DNA of 64,000 nt from Paracyclopina nana. Lineage: Eukaryota; Arthropoda; Copepoda; Cyclopoida; Cyclopettidae. The notes beneath the pieces are model-generated. The model searched no databases. It saw only the letters and a list, made by a program, of their open reading frames with translations, and was not told the DNA's origin. Both the position numbers and the translations under genes were made by a program. Below, one piece after another: positions 45,642-56,900 of this stretch. The stretch is taken from contig JAGUCH010000003.1 of assembly GCA_019096065.1 (NCBI GenBank), positions 3,658,001 through 3,722,000 of the forward strand. The letters run 5' to 3'. Every line of letters begins with the position of its first letter. The first letter of the stretch is position 1.

Positions 45642-47790
45642 GGCCGCGACTAAATACTGCACCAAACTGATCTGGACTGCATTAGACTGCAATGTACTGC
45701 AATGGACTGCACCAAACTACACCGACGTTCACCAACCTGCACCACCCAGCACCAACCTGCATCAATCTGCAAGGTGCTAATAATAGGCTAAACCAGAATG
45801 CACCAGAAAAACACATACATAAATAAACTAAAGCCGCCTCAACAGAAAAGGTAATTGATTTCAAATGATTGAAAAATTCCTAGTAGCACTAGATTCAATG
45901 GAAAAAAAGACTTAGAGTTTTGTCACAAACTTCATAGTCAGTGTGTGACTTGAAATGTTTCATGCCAGCTTTTAAACTGAATTTGCTACACTGCACCAGA
46001 AGTAACTTTTTTCAAAGTGGTTTGTGGAAAAGTTTCCTTTTACCACTAGCTTCCATGGAAAACTAGAGTTTCAGTTTTGTCGCAAACTTTTTGTTTCAGT
46101 GGGCAACTGAAAATCGCATCGCCACTAGCATTTCGCTACTACAGCCAGCTTTCAAACTGAATTTGCCACACTGCACCAGAAGTAACTTTTTTCAAAGTGG
46201 TTTGTGGAAAAGTTTCCTTTTACCACTAGCTTCCATGGAAAACTAGAGTTTCAGTTTTGTCGCAAACTTTTTGTTTCAGTGGGCAACTGAAAATCGCATC
46301 GCCACTAGCATTTCGCTACTACAGCCAGCTTTCAAACTGAATTTGCCACACTGCACCAGAAGTAACTTTTTTCAAAGTGGTTTGTGGAAAAGTTTCCTTT
46401 TACCACTAGCTTCCATGGAAAACTAGAGTTTCAGTTTTGTCGCAAACTTTTTGTTACAGTGGGCAACCGAAAATGCATCGCCACTAGCATTTTGCTACTA
46501 CAGCCAGCTTTCAAACTGAATTTGCCACACTGCACCAGAAGTAACTTTTTTCAAAGTGGTTTGTGGAAAAGTTTCCTTGTACCACTAGCTTCCATGGGAA
46601 ACTAGAGTTTCAGTTTTGTCGCAAACTTTTTGTTTCAGTGGGCAACTGAAAATCGCATCGCCACTAGCATTTTGCTACTACAGCCAGCTTTCAAACTGAA
46701 TTTACCACACTGCACCAGAAGTAACTTTTTTCTGGTGCAGTGTGGTAAATTCAGTTTGAAAGCTGGCTGTAGTAGCAAAATGCTAGTGGCGATGCGATTT
46801 TCAGTTGCCCACTGAAACAAAAAGTTTGCGACAAAACTGGAACTCTAGTTTCCCATGGAAGCTAGTGGTACAAGGAAACTTTTCCACAAACCACTTTGAA
46901 AAAAGTTACTTCTGGTGCAGTGTGGCAAATTCAGTTTGAAAGCTGGCTGTAGTAGCGAAATGCTAGTGGCGATGCGATTTTCAGTTGCCCACTGAAACAA
47001 AAAGTTTGCGACAAAACTGAAACTCTAGTTTTCCATGGAAGCTAGTGGTAAAAGGAAACTTTTCCACAAACCACTTTGAAAAAAGTTACTTCTGGTGCAG
47101 TGTGGCAAATTCAGTTTGAAAGCTGGCTGTAGTAGCGAAATGCTAGTGGCGATGCGATTTTCAGTTGCCCACTGAAACAAAAAGTTTGCGACAAAACTGA
47201 AACTCTAGTTTTCCATGGAAGCTAGTGGTAAAAGGAAACTTTTCCACAAACCACTTTGAAAAAAGTTACTTCTGGTGCAGTGTGGCAAATTCAGTTTGAA
47301 AGCTGGCTGTAGTAGCGAAATGCTAGTGGCGATGCGATTTTCAGTTGCCCACTGAAACAAAAAGTTTGCGACAAAACTGGAACTCTAGTTTCCCATGGAA
47401 GCTAGTGGTACAAGGAAACTTTTCCACAAACCACTTTGAAAAAAGTTACTTCTGGTGCAGTGTGGCAAATTCAGTTTGAAAGCTGGCTGTAGTAGCGAAA
47501 TGCTAGTGGCGATGCGATTTTCAGTTGCCCACTGAAACAAAAAGCTTGCGCCCGAATTCACGTCTTTTGGCATTGTTTTTATGTCATCAATCGCTTCCTT
47601 TTTATGCATTGGAATTATGTGTTGTTTTATTTTGGGAAATTCAGCTCACTCTTCGGCGCGCATTGAGGCATGCAGCTGATGCAGCTGTCTGAACTGACGT
47701 TTTTAGCTTTTTCAAGCCTGTTGCAGTGTGGTACAGTCCAGTGCTGGTTGATGCAGTCCATTGCAGCTTGGTGCAGTATTTAGACACACC
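45642..47790. mobile_element. 2.15-kb foldback element with head-to-head arrays of 180-bp repeats
   Basis: The element is flanked by a perfect 10-bp direct repeat GTTTTACTAC (45632-45641 and 47791-47800). The ends share CTAAATACTGCACCAA in inverted orientation. The interior is a 180-bp unit repeated in one direction (units starting near 45991, 46171, 46351, 46530 and 46710). It then repeats in the opposite direction (units near 46733, 46913, 47093, 47273 and 47453). The turn-round at about 46719-46732 leaves a loop of only about 13 nt. A 9-10 bp duplication with long inverted repeats fits foldback/MULE-type DNA transposons. It has no coding capacity. Confidence 0.8.
45886..47545. repeat. 180-bp satellite-like units forming a large palindrome
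   Basis: The left arm is about 840 bp (45886-46731) and the right arm about 810 bp (46733-47545). The units nearest the centre share private variants on both sides (TTTACCACAC, TTTTGCTAC, CCATGGGAAAC), so the inner part was copied as a hairpin. Outer units differ (for example the indel near 46470 is not mirrored). The first left unit (45886-45990) is the most diverged. Confidence 0.85.
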
Positions 47791-47800
47791 GTTTTACTAC

Positions 47801-48419
47801 TATTGCATACTTTCCAACTTGAAAGTTTTTCACCATAAGAGAGAGAGAACACGTGGTAATCTCATAATGAACAATGGGAGTTGCTTCTCATAAGAGAATT
47901 ACAGCAAAAAGCAACTCTTTATGGAACTTTGCTAAACTTGGTAATGAAAATGGCCACAAGTGGCAACAGTTATTTCGTTGGTGGCCTGTCACCATGGTTT
48001 TAAATATTGATTAAATTATAGAAAATGCACTCTGGAATACCTGACACGATTTTCTCTATTGAAAAGGAGGAAACTATTTTGAATTTGGTATATATAGTGG
48101 GCTTTTTCCACCATCACCACCCAAGGGAAGCCATATCTATGCTTTTTTATGACGCCAGCAGAAACAATAATTCTGGAAAAGCACGCAATGTACTCAGTAG
48201 CCAACGCCCAATCGTACTCTAAATTGATGAAAAACGACTCGGGATACTCGGTGGAAAAAGTTTTTTCATGAGGAGCTCTCCGAGAATTGCAAGGTCAAGC
48301 CAATCCAATTGGAACTGGAAGAGGTTGCGTGAGTAGCAATTCAACGTTACGTTTAATAGTTCAATTTAAAACAACCAACGGAAGGCTAAATGTCTTTGAG
48401 GACTGCCAATACTAGCTAA
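47801..48419. other. Short intergenic stretch 3' of the prolyl hydroxylase gene
   Basis: No gene seen. It contains ATTAAA on the minus strand (48357-48352), a variant polyadenylation signal 63 bp past the hydroxylase stop. Confidence 0.45.
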
Positions 48420-49499
48420 TTAACCATCTAAGGCACTGATCCATTGGTTTAGGACCAATTTGGCACCATAAATCACTGGACAAGATCCGTGAGTGGCATT
48501 TCTTAAAGGCGCAAGAGTATCTGCGTGTAAATTCTCCCAAATGAGCAAAGATCTCTCTTCTGGAGCAATGGATAGTTTCAAGTAAGGAAAAATTGTCCAG
48601 CCTCCATTCGATGGGCTGCTCTTAATGTAGCCTAATGTTGATATCAAACGATCGCCCATTTTCCATGTTCCATCATGAGTATCTTCAATTGGCTCTGTAG
48701 GTGATCCGTAAGTGTCCAGGTGATTGCCAATATATCCTCCAATGCCATAAGTTCCAAATTGGCAAGGCTCAAAGAACTTTCTTGATATTTTCTTGCCAAA
48801 AGTAGCATCCAGTAAATATTTCAATTTCTGCTCTGCTTGATGTGAAAACGCTGATTGCTCAGCGATGTAGCCAATTTTACCTTCCCTGTGGAAACTGAGG
48901 AGACTTTTAATTTCATCAATTGGATTTTGTTCCATTTCTTCCTCATACAGAGACTTCATGTGGAAGATTGCTTTTGAGCTTAAAAACGTCTCATACCAAT
49001 TTTTTTGTTCTTCCATTGAATAGTAATCATGCACTAGGACAATTTGAGGGTTTGTCGAGATCAGCTCCACCTTATAAAATGATAAGTCTTTGATGTTGAC
49101 TTGGCACAAATGCTGATGGCTTGTAGGTAAGTGATCATTTGAGCACAATTCACTTGTCTCATAATCATTTATGCTTTTGATGCTTTTCATGATATTTTCT
49201 TCTTCTGCACTAAAATATTTCATGTCACTTATTGAAGGTGCTTCCTTCAAGTGGAACAATTCAACTGCAGTCATATTATACTGATTGAGAATGTTAAATA
49301 TGCCATTGTAGGCACCAAGTACATTTGCACTGATCTTTGCCTCATTTTTGAGAATGGCTCTGGCTGCATCAATTGGATTGTCTAAATTGTTGGATGAGAG
49401 CTGCGACAATTGGAAATATGAGGCATAACTGTATTTATCTTCACTATGAGCACAGCTTATAGTAAAGAGGTAAAATGCGAGTTCTATTCTTGAACACAT
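48420..49499 (-). CDS. Prolyl 4-hydroxylase alpha-subunit-like protein, single exon
   Basis: A 359-aa secretory-pathway dioxygenase of the collagen-type prolyl 4-hydroxylase family, which hydroxylates proline using Fe(II), 2-oxoglutarate and oxygen in the ER. An N-terminal hydrophobic segment (LAFYLFTISCAHS) is a likely signal peptide. The C-terminal catalytic domain keeps all key residues: iron ligands His260 and Asp262 (IGNHLD) and His337 (NATHGSC), and the 2-oxoglutarate Lys347 ten residues later (VIYGAKL). The spacing is close to that of the family. The protein is much shorter than typical alpha subunits (about 530 aa), so the peptide-binding region is reduced. It has no intron, unlike its neighbours, which suggests a retrocopy or an intron-poor lineage-specific duplicate. 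It is transcribed divergently from the nuclear receptor gene. Confidence 0.88.
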   Translation of the reverse strand: MCSRIELAFYLFTISCAHSEDKYSYASYFQLSQLSSNNLDNPIDAARAILKNEAKISANVLGAYNGIFNILNQYNMTAVELFHLKEAPSISDMKYFSAEEENIMKSIKSINDYETSELCSNDHLPTSHQHLCQVNIKDLSFYKVELISTNPQIVLVHDYYSMEEQKNWYETFLSSKAIFHMKSLYEEEMEQNPIDEIKSLLSFHREGKIGYIAEQSAFSHQAEQKLKYLLDATFGKKISRKFFEPCQFGTYGIGGYIGNHLDTYGSPTEPIEDTHDGTWKMGDRLISTLGYIKSSPSNGGWTIFPYLKLSIAPEERSLLIWENLHADTLAPLRNATHGSCPVIYGAKLVLNQWISALDG

Positions 49500-50048
49500 T
49501 GCAAATCGTACTGAGGCGTTGCAAAAGCTAGCTGCAATAATGTGTGTAGAAATAACTGTAAATTTTTCTTCAGCCTTCTATTTTTCCTTATTTATTTAAC
49601 TTATGTACACTTACATGGTATATTGTATATTGTGCGAAGAAAACATGCGCATAAAACGTATCTTATTGTGCTTTAAATGGGAAATTGTGATCGAACCTTT
49701 GTAAAAGCAATTTATGAAGCCATAAAAACTAAGACTTCAATCAAAACCTCCAATATTTCTCCATTACATCGTAGGAAAAGAAAAATGAACTTTCTACAAT
49801 ATATGTATTTGGCACTCAGCAATTTATTGCTTTTATCAGCATAATTACCCACAATTCCGCATGCTCTGCGCTAGCACCTAATTATCGCAAAAGGTATACG
49901 CTTATTAATGAAAGTCATCATTTCTATGATTTGATGTGGTTACACAAATGCAGGAAACAACAGAGAGGAGAAGAAGAGCTGCTCTCTCACTGCTCTCCCA
50001 GATTTAAAAAGCATCTCTCATACTGTGGCTAGTTGTCACGGCATAATA
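49500..50048. promoter_or_regulatory. Divergent intergenic region between the hydroxylase and nuclear receptor genes
   Basis: About 550 bp of AT-rich sequence separating two start codons in opposite directions, so it must hold both promoters unless there are distant 5' exons. A TTTAAAAAG stretch near 50003 could be a weak TATA element for the receptor gene. Nothing else is recognisable. Confidence 0.35.
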
Positions 50049-51927
50049 ATGAACCCTGAAAAAATGTGCAAAATATGTGGAGAAGAAGCTGGCACGAAGA
50101 AAAAGTTCTATTCTCACTATGGAGCCATTTGCTGCATGGGCTGCAAGGCTTTCTTCAGACGAATTCACCAGAACAAAATCAAGAACGACCAGTTGATCTG
50201 CAAAGGCACCAAAAACTGCCTTATTCAGCCTCTAAAAAGGGTGAAATGTATGCACTGTCGATACAAGAAATGTCTTGCCATTGGGATGAAACCAGAAATG
50301 GTCCTCACCGGAGAGTTAAGGATCAAGTTCACACATTGCAACCTGAGGAAAAATGTGGAGAAAAACATGATTGACCATGGGGCCATCATGGTGGAAAAGC
50401 CAATCAAAGTGCGAGCTGAATTAAAAGCAATGGCCAACTCACTCATGAATCTATATTCAACTGCTGAAAGAGAGCATGACACAAATGGAGCACATTCGGT
50501 CTTTGAGGGTGACTTGACCTCCACGTGGTCACCCCAACATAATTTAGAAGTTATTGTGAGGATTTTCAATCAATTGCCGCAGCTTTTTAAGAGGTATGCT
50601 CAATCCATCTCATTCCTGAAAAGCTTGGGTCAAAGTGACCAGGATTTGCTCATAAGCAACAATACTCACTTGTTCACCGGATACATCATGGCCAGGTACT
50701 TAGGAGCTGAATCCGGATTGGACCAACTCTCATGGATACTCGGGAAGAAAGCCCTCAGGCTATGTATACACATTCTTAGAAAATTCAAGAGATTTTTTTC
50801 TCCAAAAATATTTTTTTACAGCTCTTTCATCAATTCAAAAGTTGGATTTGCTCTCCTTTGATGTCTTGAATAGGGAAGGCCTCATTATTCCTTTGAATGA
50901 GGAGATGACAATTAGTTGCTTCAAGCAATCCTACGAGTTGATCAGGGCCAACTTCAAGTACCCCCAATTCCACACTGGCATCATAGCCTTTTATCTACTT
51001 TTTGCCACTGATCATTGGTCAAGTGAGCACTTGAGTCGTTTAATTGAATCCAAGAGGATTAATGGTATCCTCCAATTTGCCGAAGCCCTCGTCAACCTCG
51101 GATGTGACTCCCAATTTGCTAAACTCACAGGGAGCAACAAATTGGGCCAACTTGTCCATACTCTCCAGACCATGACCAACCTGATCAATTCAAGGCCAAC
51201 TCTGTTGCCAAAGTGCTCATTGGCATTGGCAAGCAACTTTGACTGGCTAGAGGAAAAGCTGGCCATCCATGATCAAGCCCTGGTCAAGAATCCAGTTCCT
51301 CTAAACTACATACGCATCCTGATTGAGTTCACATTGGGCAAGACGTACCTCAGACCACAGGTGAACCTGTTTACCTTCAACCTTTTATCGAAGAGGTTGC
51401 AGTGCATGGTGGACCTTTTGACTCCAGAGATGAAGGAGAGGGACAAGTTGACCCTGATGAGGAGCAACGTACACAAATCTCTGGTCTTGATGATGGTCAA
51501 GTCGTCAACTTTCGATACTTTCCAGGAGCAAATTGATTTTGTCACTGGGCCCTCCCATCGTCTGGAGCTGCCTGGCATCATTGAGCCCCTCTCAATGGAC
51601 AAGATGAATAGCAAGAATCCAATCTTCAAAAAGCACGAGAGGTTCAAGCAAAGCCAACTGAAAAGAGATATTGGCACGTTCATCAAGGAGAAAGAGATAC
51701 TGGTAATCACTCTATATTTGGTCATACTGGACTTGCCAGATAATAACGAGGTTGCCAATTTGCGAGCCATGTTTTATCAAATGCTTGCATACAAATTGAA
51801 GCAGTTTGGGTGCCAAGATCCTATGCCAACTTTGAATTGGTTCCTCAACACATTTCAGGAGTTTTGCATGCTCATGCAAAAAATGAACCAAGAAGTGGAG
51901 GAATCTTTAGACCGGCTATCTCAATAA
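50049..51927 (+). CDS. Nuclear receptor transcription factor, two exons (50049-50763, 50822-51927)
   Basis: A zinc-finger, ligand-domain transcription factor of 606 aa. The start is the ATG at 50049 (MNPEKMCKIC). The DNA-binding domain has two C4 fingers: Cys7-x2-Cys10 ... Cys29-x2-Cys32 with P-box CMGCKAFFRR, then C-x5-C-x9-C-x2-C (CKGTKNC ... CMHCRYKKC), ending KKCLAIGMK. The first finger loop is five residues longer than the standard spacing. The open frame shifts between 50763 and 50822. This is explained by a 58-bp intron (T|GTATAC ... TTTTACAG|C, phase 1). The C-terminal about 480 residues are helical and leucine-rich, consistent with a diverged ligand-binding domain. I cannot name the subfamily. 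A polyadenylation signal AATAAA lies at 52225-52230. Confidence 0.88.
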
Positions 51928-52341
51928 TAACACCGATTTCTAAAATTGTATTTACTGCGTTGAAATGGCCTTGAACTCAAATTGCCTCTGCTTATAAAAA
52001 TTCCTGGGCTGAAAACACCGTCCAATTTTTCTGACGCGTGGTACAACGCAGCCGAAAGTTGACCATCTTCTAGATAACCCGTAACCCTGATAAGGCCTCC
52101 CGACAGCCTTTTATCTTCTAGCTGTTATATGATGAAATATCAATTGCGCACCGATATTTGGACCAGAAACATCCTATATTTTACTTGAATTATAACTAGA
52201 ATTAATCGATTATTACATCTAAAAAATAAAATGCAAACTAACAGCAAGGATTTGTTGTCAAGAAAAAAAGCGAAAATAGCTCTGTATAAGCGTCATGTAT
52301 TTTCATCAGAAAGAATAAAAAATCCGGGCTGTACGTTAAAC
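51928..52341. other. 3' region shared by convergent genes
   Basis: The nuclear receptor (plus) and the small secreted-protein gene (minus) converge here with about 410 bp between their stops. AATAAA occurs on the plus strand at 52225-52230 and again near 52315. Confidence 0.45.
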
Positions 52342-52900
52342 TTATTCCAAGAGTCCTTCGAGGAGTCCCAGAAGGGGCTTCACTTTGGCCTTGTCAAATT
52401 GGCCATCAGCAACAATGTCAGCCATAGTTCTCAGGAAAATGGCAACAGTTTGCCTTCCCTCGGGTGAAATGGTGGCATATTCAGGGATGTTGACAGCTGG
52501 GGCAATAGGGGCACTTGGGGCCACCTGGGCGGGGCCTGCAGGGACAACAACAACCTGTCCATTGGCATCTTGATAGTAAGCGTATTGGACAGGAACAGGG
52601 CCAGCGACTGGAACAGGTACGCCAACTGGAACGACAGCGGGCTGTTGGTTCAAGGCTTCCACGACCGTGTCACCTGAGGGAATAAGGTCAAAGGCAGTCT
52701 TGACAGACCTGTCAATCAAGCCTTTGGCTTCAAGGCCAACTTGGGTAAGTTCAGCTTGGGCATCAGCCAAATTTTGGGGCAGAGCCTGGCAAGAGGCAAA
52801 GGCAAGGGCGCTAATACAGATCTGTGGAATAGAGTAGAGGCATATTGAATGGCTTTTTGTTATTCGTTTTTGAGCTGTGACCACTTACCACCTTCCACAT
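52342..52900 (-). CDS. Small secreted protein of unknown function, two exons (52889-52900, 52342-52821)
   Basis: 163 aa. Exon 1 encodes only MWKV before GTAAGT, and exon 2 continues in frame (ICISALAFASCQA). Together they form a clean signal peptide with likely cleavage before LPQN. The mature protein has an N-terminal helical part (ADAQAELTQVGLEAKG) and a Pro/Val-rich centre (VPVGVPVPVAGPVPVQYAYY) reminiscent of cuticle or extracellular matrix proteins. A C-terminal helical part ends in LLGLLEGLLE. No domain is recognised and there is no chitin-binding signature. The tiny first exon carrying just the first few signal-peptide codons is the common design of arthropod cuticle protein genes, but that is analogy only. 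Confidence 0.8.
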
Positions 52901-52940
52901 GATGCTGGAACTGTGTGAAGAACTGGGGTCATGCTTGTCC

Positions 52941-52948
52941 TATTTATA
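52941..52948 (-). promoter_or_regulatory. TATA box of the small secreted-protein gene
   Basis: TATAAATA on the minus strand lies 41-48 bp upstream of the ATG. It predicts a start about 30 bp downstream and a very short leader, as is usual for highly expressed arthropod structural genes. Confidence 0.6.
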
Positions 52949-53827
52949 GTGAATCCAATGCGTAGCTACGCTTGGTGCGCGCGACCGCGTCTTCTATTTT
53001 TGTCCATTCTTTCACACCCGCTTTGACATTGAAAATGAGGGTGCTTCACAAAAAAACTCGTCTGTCTACATTCAAAAGTACTTTGTTCCAACCTAAAGAG
53101 CCTATAAAAGTACGCTTATCGCCACTTGAAAAGAGAGCTAAATTTAGGCCTTTTCACAACTTAGTTTTAGTAGTTACTTAGTTTGCGTAAAAACAAGGGG
53201 TGATTTTTTAAAACGAAATATTAGCCGCGTCACTGCCACCTTCTTTGTTCGGCTCAAGTTGGACAAACCCTGCGTCAGGCGTCACGAAGCCTTTGTTATA
53301 GGTGTGGCTACGTAGCAATTTGGGAGATTTACGTGCACCTGTTTCCAATGATGAAGTGCTCGATGCGAGTTAAGGATGTTTAGGATAATAGGCAAATAAT
53401 TCCATGATAAAATCCGCTTAGTTAAAAAGTGCACCCGTTTCATTGATTGCACTAACTGAAAACCTGATATTATGGAATTATCCAAATCAGCTACCTTATG
53501 TAACTTTTCACACTCTGTCAGACTTCTTGGACATCCCAAGTCCAAAAAACTGGTTTTTTAAGTCGCGATTGCCGGACGGTTGAGCATAATGTAGCTACAA
53601 AATGAGTTGTCGGCAGGGTAAAATAGTAATTATGGTTGGTGTACATTTTCAAAACTAAGTATTTTTACGCGTGAAAAATAAATCCTTTCATCCCAAGCTA
53701 ATGGTGGGGAAGCAGTAATTGGTAGTTGTAGCTTAAGGCAAGTTGAGGGACGAAGAGTAGCAATATACAGCTAATTGGATAATTGAAGAATGACAGGGAC
53801 TATTATAGCCATAATTAAAAGGGCTTG
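52949..53827. other. Intergenic stretch between the secreted-protein gene and the RhoGEF 3' end
   Basis: No coding sequence recognised. It must contain the promoter-distal region of the secreted-protein gene and the 3' UTR of the RhoGEF gene, for which I find no consensus AATAAA on the minus strand. Confidence 0.4.
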
Positions 53828-53932
53828 TCAGCGCATTTCATTCAGGTCTGACATGCTTTTGGAAACCTTTTTGGTGGCACTTCTCGTGATGTATCTTCGT
53901 TGCTCTCCGTGGTATGATGCATTGTTTTTCTC
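53828..53932 (-). CDS. RhoGEF last coding exon, found across the 6.3-kb foldback element
   Basis: The minus strand has a strong acceptor (CTTGTTTTTTGTAG) followed by 34 codons and TGA. The reading frame is open in exactly the phase left by the donor CTACAG|GTATTC at 60273 (phase 0). The peptide is basic and serine-containing (RRYITRSATKKVSKSMSDL), in keeping with the preceding tail. It has no database support here, but acceptor, phase and composition agree. Confidence 0.7.
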   Translation of the reverse strand, partial: EKNNASYHGEQRRYITRSATKKVSKSMSDLNEMR

Positions 53933-56900
53933 CTACAAAAAACAAGCATTGGAATTTGATTTGATAGCAAAGGGGATGACTCGCGAGTGCGAGCACGGAG
54001 CGAAAAAAGTACCACATATACATACGGACTAAAACGGCCGTAACTTTGCCGTTACATAACATATCCGCGATTCAAGCACATATTTGGAATCGGGTCAGCG
54101 CGCCCTTTTATTTGAGCCCAAAAAAGTCGTCAAAATGCGGCGTATAAGAAAGTTGCAATTTTCTCCGTCGTCCTTGGGCCTAGAGCAAAACCAAAGACAG
54201 TTTTGGAAATCCCAGCCCGAGCTCTACAAATGTTATTTTATGAACATTTTCAAAAAAATCCATTCTAGTGCCTCAAAATCGCCATTTTCGTGTTTATTAG
54301 AGAACAGCTCCATTAATTGAGGTCAAATTAGTAAATTATTCATAGCTCAATGTAGGAACATCAATAAAATGTAATTTTTGCACCATTGCAACCACCTCAA
54401 CATGCCATTTAATTTGAGCCCAAAAAAGTCGTCAAAATGCAGTGTACAAGAAAGTTGCTTGTATCTCAGTTGTCCTTTGGCTTTAAGCAAAACCAAAGAC
54501 AGTTTTGGAAATCCCAGCCCGAGCTCTACAAATGTTATTTTATGAACTTTTTCATAAAAGTCCATTCTAGTGCCTCAAAATCACCATTTTCGTGTTGATT
54601 AGGGGCATACAAGTCTCAGCAGTCTATTAAGAAAACATGCTAGCTCCAGCGCTGAGCCCTAAGTAGCCTGAGGTGAAAAATCTTGTCATATCCTGAAACT
54701 GCATATAAAACTGAGCCACTTTGTGCTTTAGAGCCAACTCAGCATTCTGACTCTAGACAGGAGAAAAAACCAGCGCAAACTTGGACTGAGCTCAAATTGT
54801 AATGCCAATATCTCAGCGCTGAGTTGTCAGATTTGAAAACAATTTACTGTTTTGGAATAAGGATGAGATTAGCTAACTTTCATTACTTCATAGTAATTTT
54901 GCTGGCTCAGCATTTTGTTTCCCCTGTCTCAGCAGTCTATTAAGTAAACATGCTAGCTCCGGTGCTGAGCCCTGAGCAGCCTGAGGTGAAAAATCTTGTC
55001 ATATCCTGAAACTGCATATAAAACTGAGCCACTTTGCAATTTTGCTAGCTCAGTTATTTAATTCACAGTCCATTAAGTAAACATGCTAGCTCCAGTGCTG
55101 AGCCCTGAGCAGCCTGAGGTGAAAATTCTAGTCACTTTTGCCCATTGAGACTTTTGCCCTTGAGACTTTTGCCCATGGACACTTTTGCTCTAAGATACAT
55201 TTGCCCTTAGGAAGTTTGTCCTTGAGGACTTTTGACCCTCAGACTTTTTCCCTTCAGACTTTTGCCCTTGAGGAATTTTGCCCTTGGAGAATTTTGCGGG
55301 TGAGCACAATAACGTCGACTTTAGAGTTGTTTTTACGTCGAATGAATTAGTAGTATTAGCGTCGACATCGGGCATTCACTTATGACGACACTTTTGTCAT
55401 AGTTGTTTTAATATCGACACCCGGGTTTACAATTAAGTCGACAGATTTGCTCATGTTCTTTTAATGTCGACACCAGGCGTTTTAGCGTCGACAAAAGATA
55501 TTTCAATGTAGACACAAGATGTTTTTATGTCGACACAAAGTGTCGACACAACTGCAACTCTCGCACAAGTGTCGTCGTTATTGATGGCGCCCAATTTTGC
55601 CCTTGGTGTCTTTTGCCCTTGGGGTCTTTCTCCCTTCGGGACATTTACCCTTAGGGACATTTGCCCTTGGTGACATTTGCCCTTGGGGACATTTGCCCTT
55701 GGGGACTTTTGTCCCTTAGGACTTATGCCCTTGAAGGCTTTTGGCTTTGGGGACTTGTGTCCTTGTGGACATTTTCATTTGGGGACAATTGCCCTTGGGG
55801 ACCTTTGCTCTTTTATGACTTTTTTGAAGTTCTGATAGTTTGCTTTTAACCTTTGATTAGTTAAATGAAAGATAAATCTGAATTTTGTCTGGTGTACGTG
55901 TACAAGGCCCTTTGATCAACAGGACATAGTAAAAGCAACCATAAGAAGAGTTCCTATGGGCATCAGTCCCCTTGGGCAGTAGTCCCCACAGCCATAAGTC
56001 CCCAAAGCCAAAAGTCCTAAAGGGCAAATCTCTCAAAGTTTGCGGGGGCAAAAGTTTCCTAGGGCAGAAGTCTAAAGGGCTAAAGTCCCCAAGGGGAAAT
56101 GTCCCCAAGGGCAAAAGTCCCCAAGGGCAAAAGTCTGAAGGGAAAAAGTCCCCAAGGGCAAAAGTCTGAAGGGAAAAAGTCCCTAGGGGCAAAAGTCTCC
56201 AAGGGCAAAAGTCCCCAAAGGCAAAAGTCCCTAAGGGCAAAAGTCCCCATGGGCAAGAGTCTCTAGGGTAAAAGTCCCCCTGGGCAAAGGTCTCTAGAGC
56301 AAATATCCCGCATGCATAAATTCCCATGGGCTAAAGTCTCATGGCAAATGACTCCATGGGCAAACGATCAAGGGCAAAAAGACCAAGGGCTAACAGCAAA
56401 GGGCAAAAGTCCTGAGATCATTATTGTACGACTATTAATTGTCTACAAATTGTCTATACATGCCAACATGATCTGCTTAGATCTGCTGAGTCAGGCAAAG
56501 TGGCAATAGACTGCTGTGAGAAGGAAAGCAAATATCTTAATAATTATTTTTTACCTCAGACTGCTCAAAGCTCAGCACTGGGCTTTCTTGTTTACTTAAT
56601 TGGCTGCTGAAACATAGGAAACAAATTGCTGAGCCAGCAAAATTGCTTTAAAGCAATGAAAATTAGCTGAGTTGGATATGAAGTACATAGTGGCTCAGTT
56701 TAATATGCAGTTTCAGGATATGACCAGATTTTTTACCTCAGGCTGCTCAGGGCTCAGCACTGCACTGGAGGTAGCATGTTTACTTAAAAGAGGCTGAGAC
56801 AGGGGAAACTAATCAATGAGCTAGCAAAATGGCTATGAAACAATGAAAGTTAGCTAATCTTACGCCATTTCCAAAACAGTAAATTGTTTTCAAATCTGAC

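Noticed and set aside
46630..46820. Nearly identical 61-aa frames on both strands
   Set aside because: They arise from the palindrome centre of the foldback element, not from genes.
50025..50048. Earlier start of the nuclear receptor at 50025
   Set aside because: The codon there is GTG; the first ATG in frame is at 50049, directly before the zinc-finger cysteines.
55857..56327. 156-aa open frame with repeated G-D-F-C-P-W-G-L-L-P
   Set aside because: It is the translation of the 18-bp minisatellite, whose period is a multiple of three. There is no start context or non-repetitive part.
55130..56410. CRISPR-like array
   Set aside because: The repeats are contiguous 18-bp minisatellite units without unique spacers, in an animal genome.
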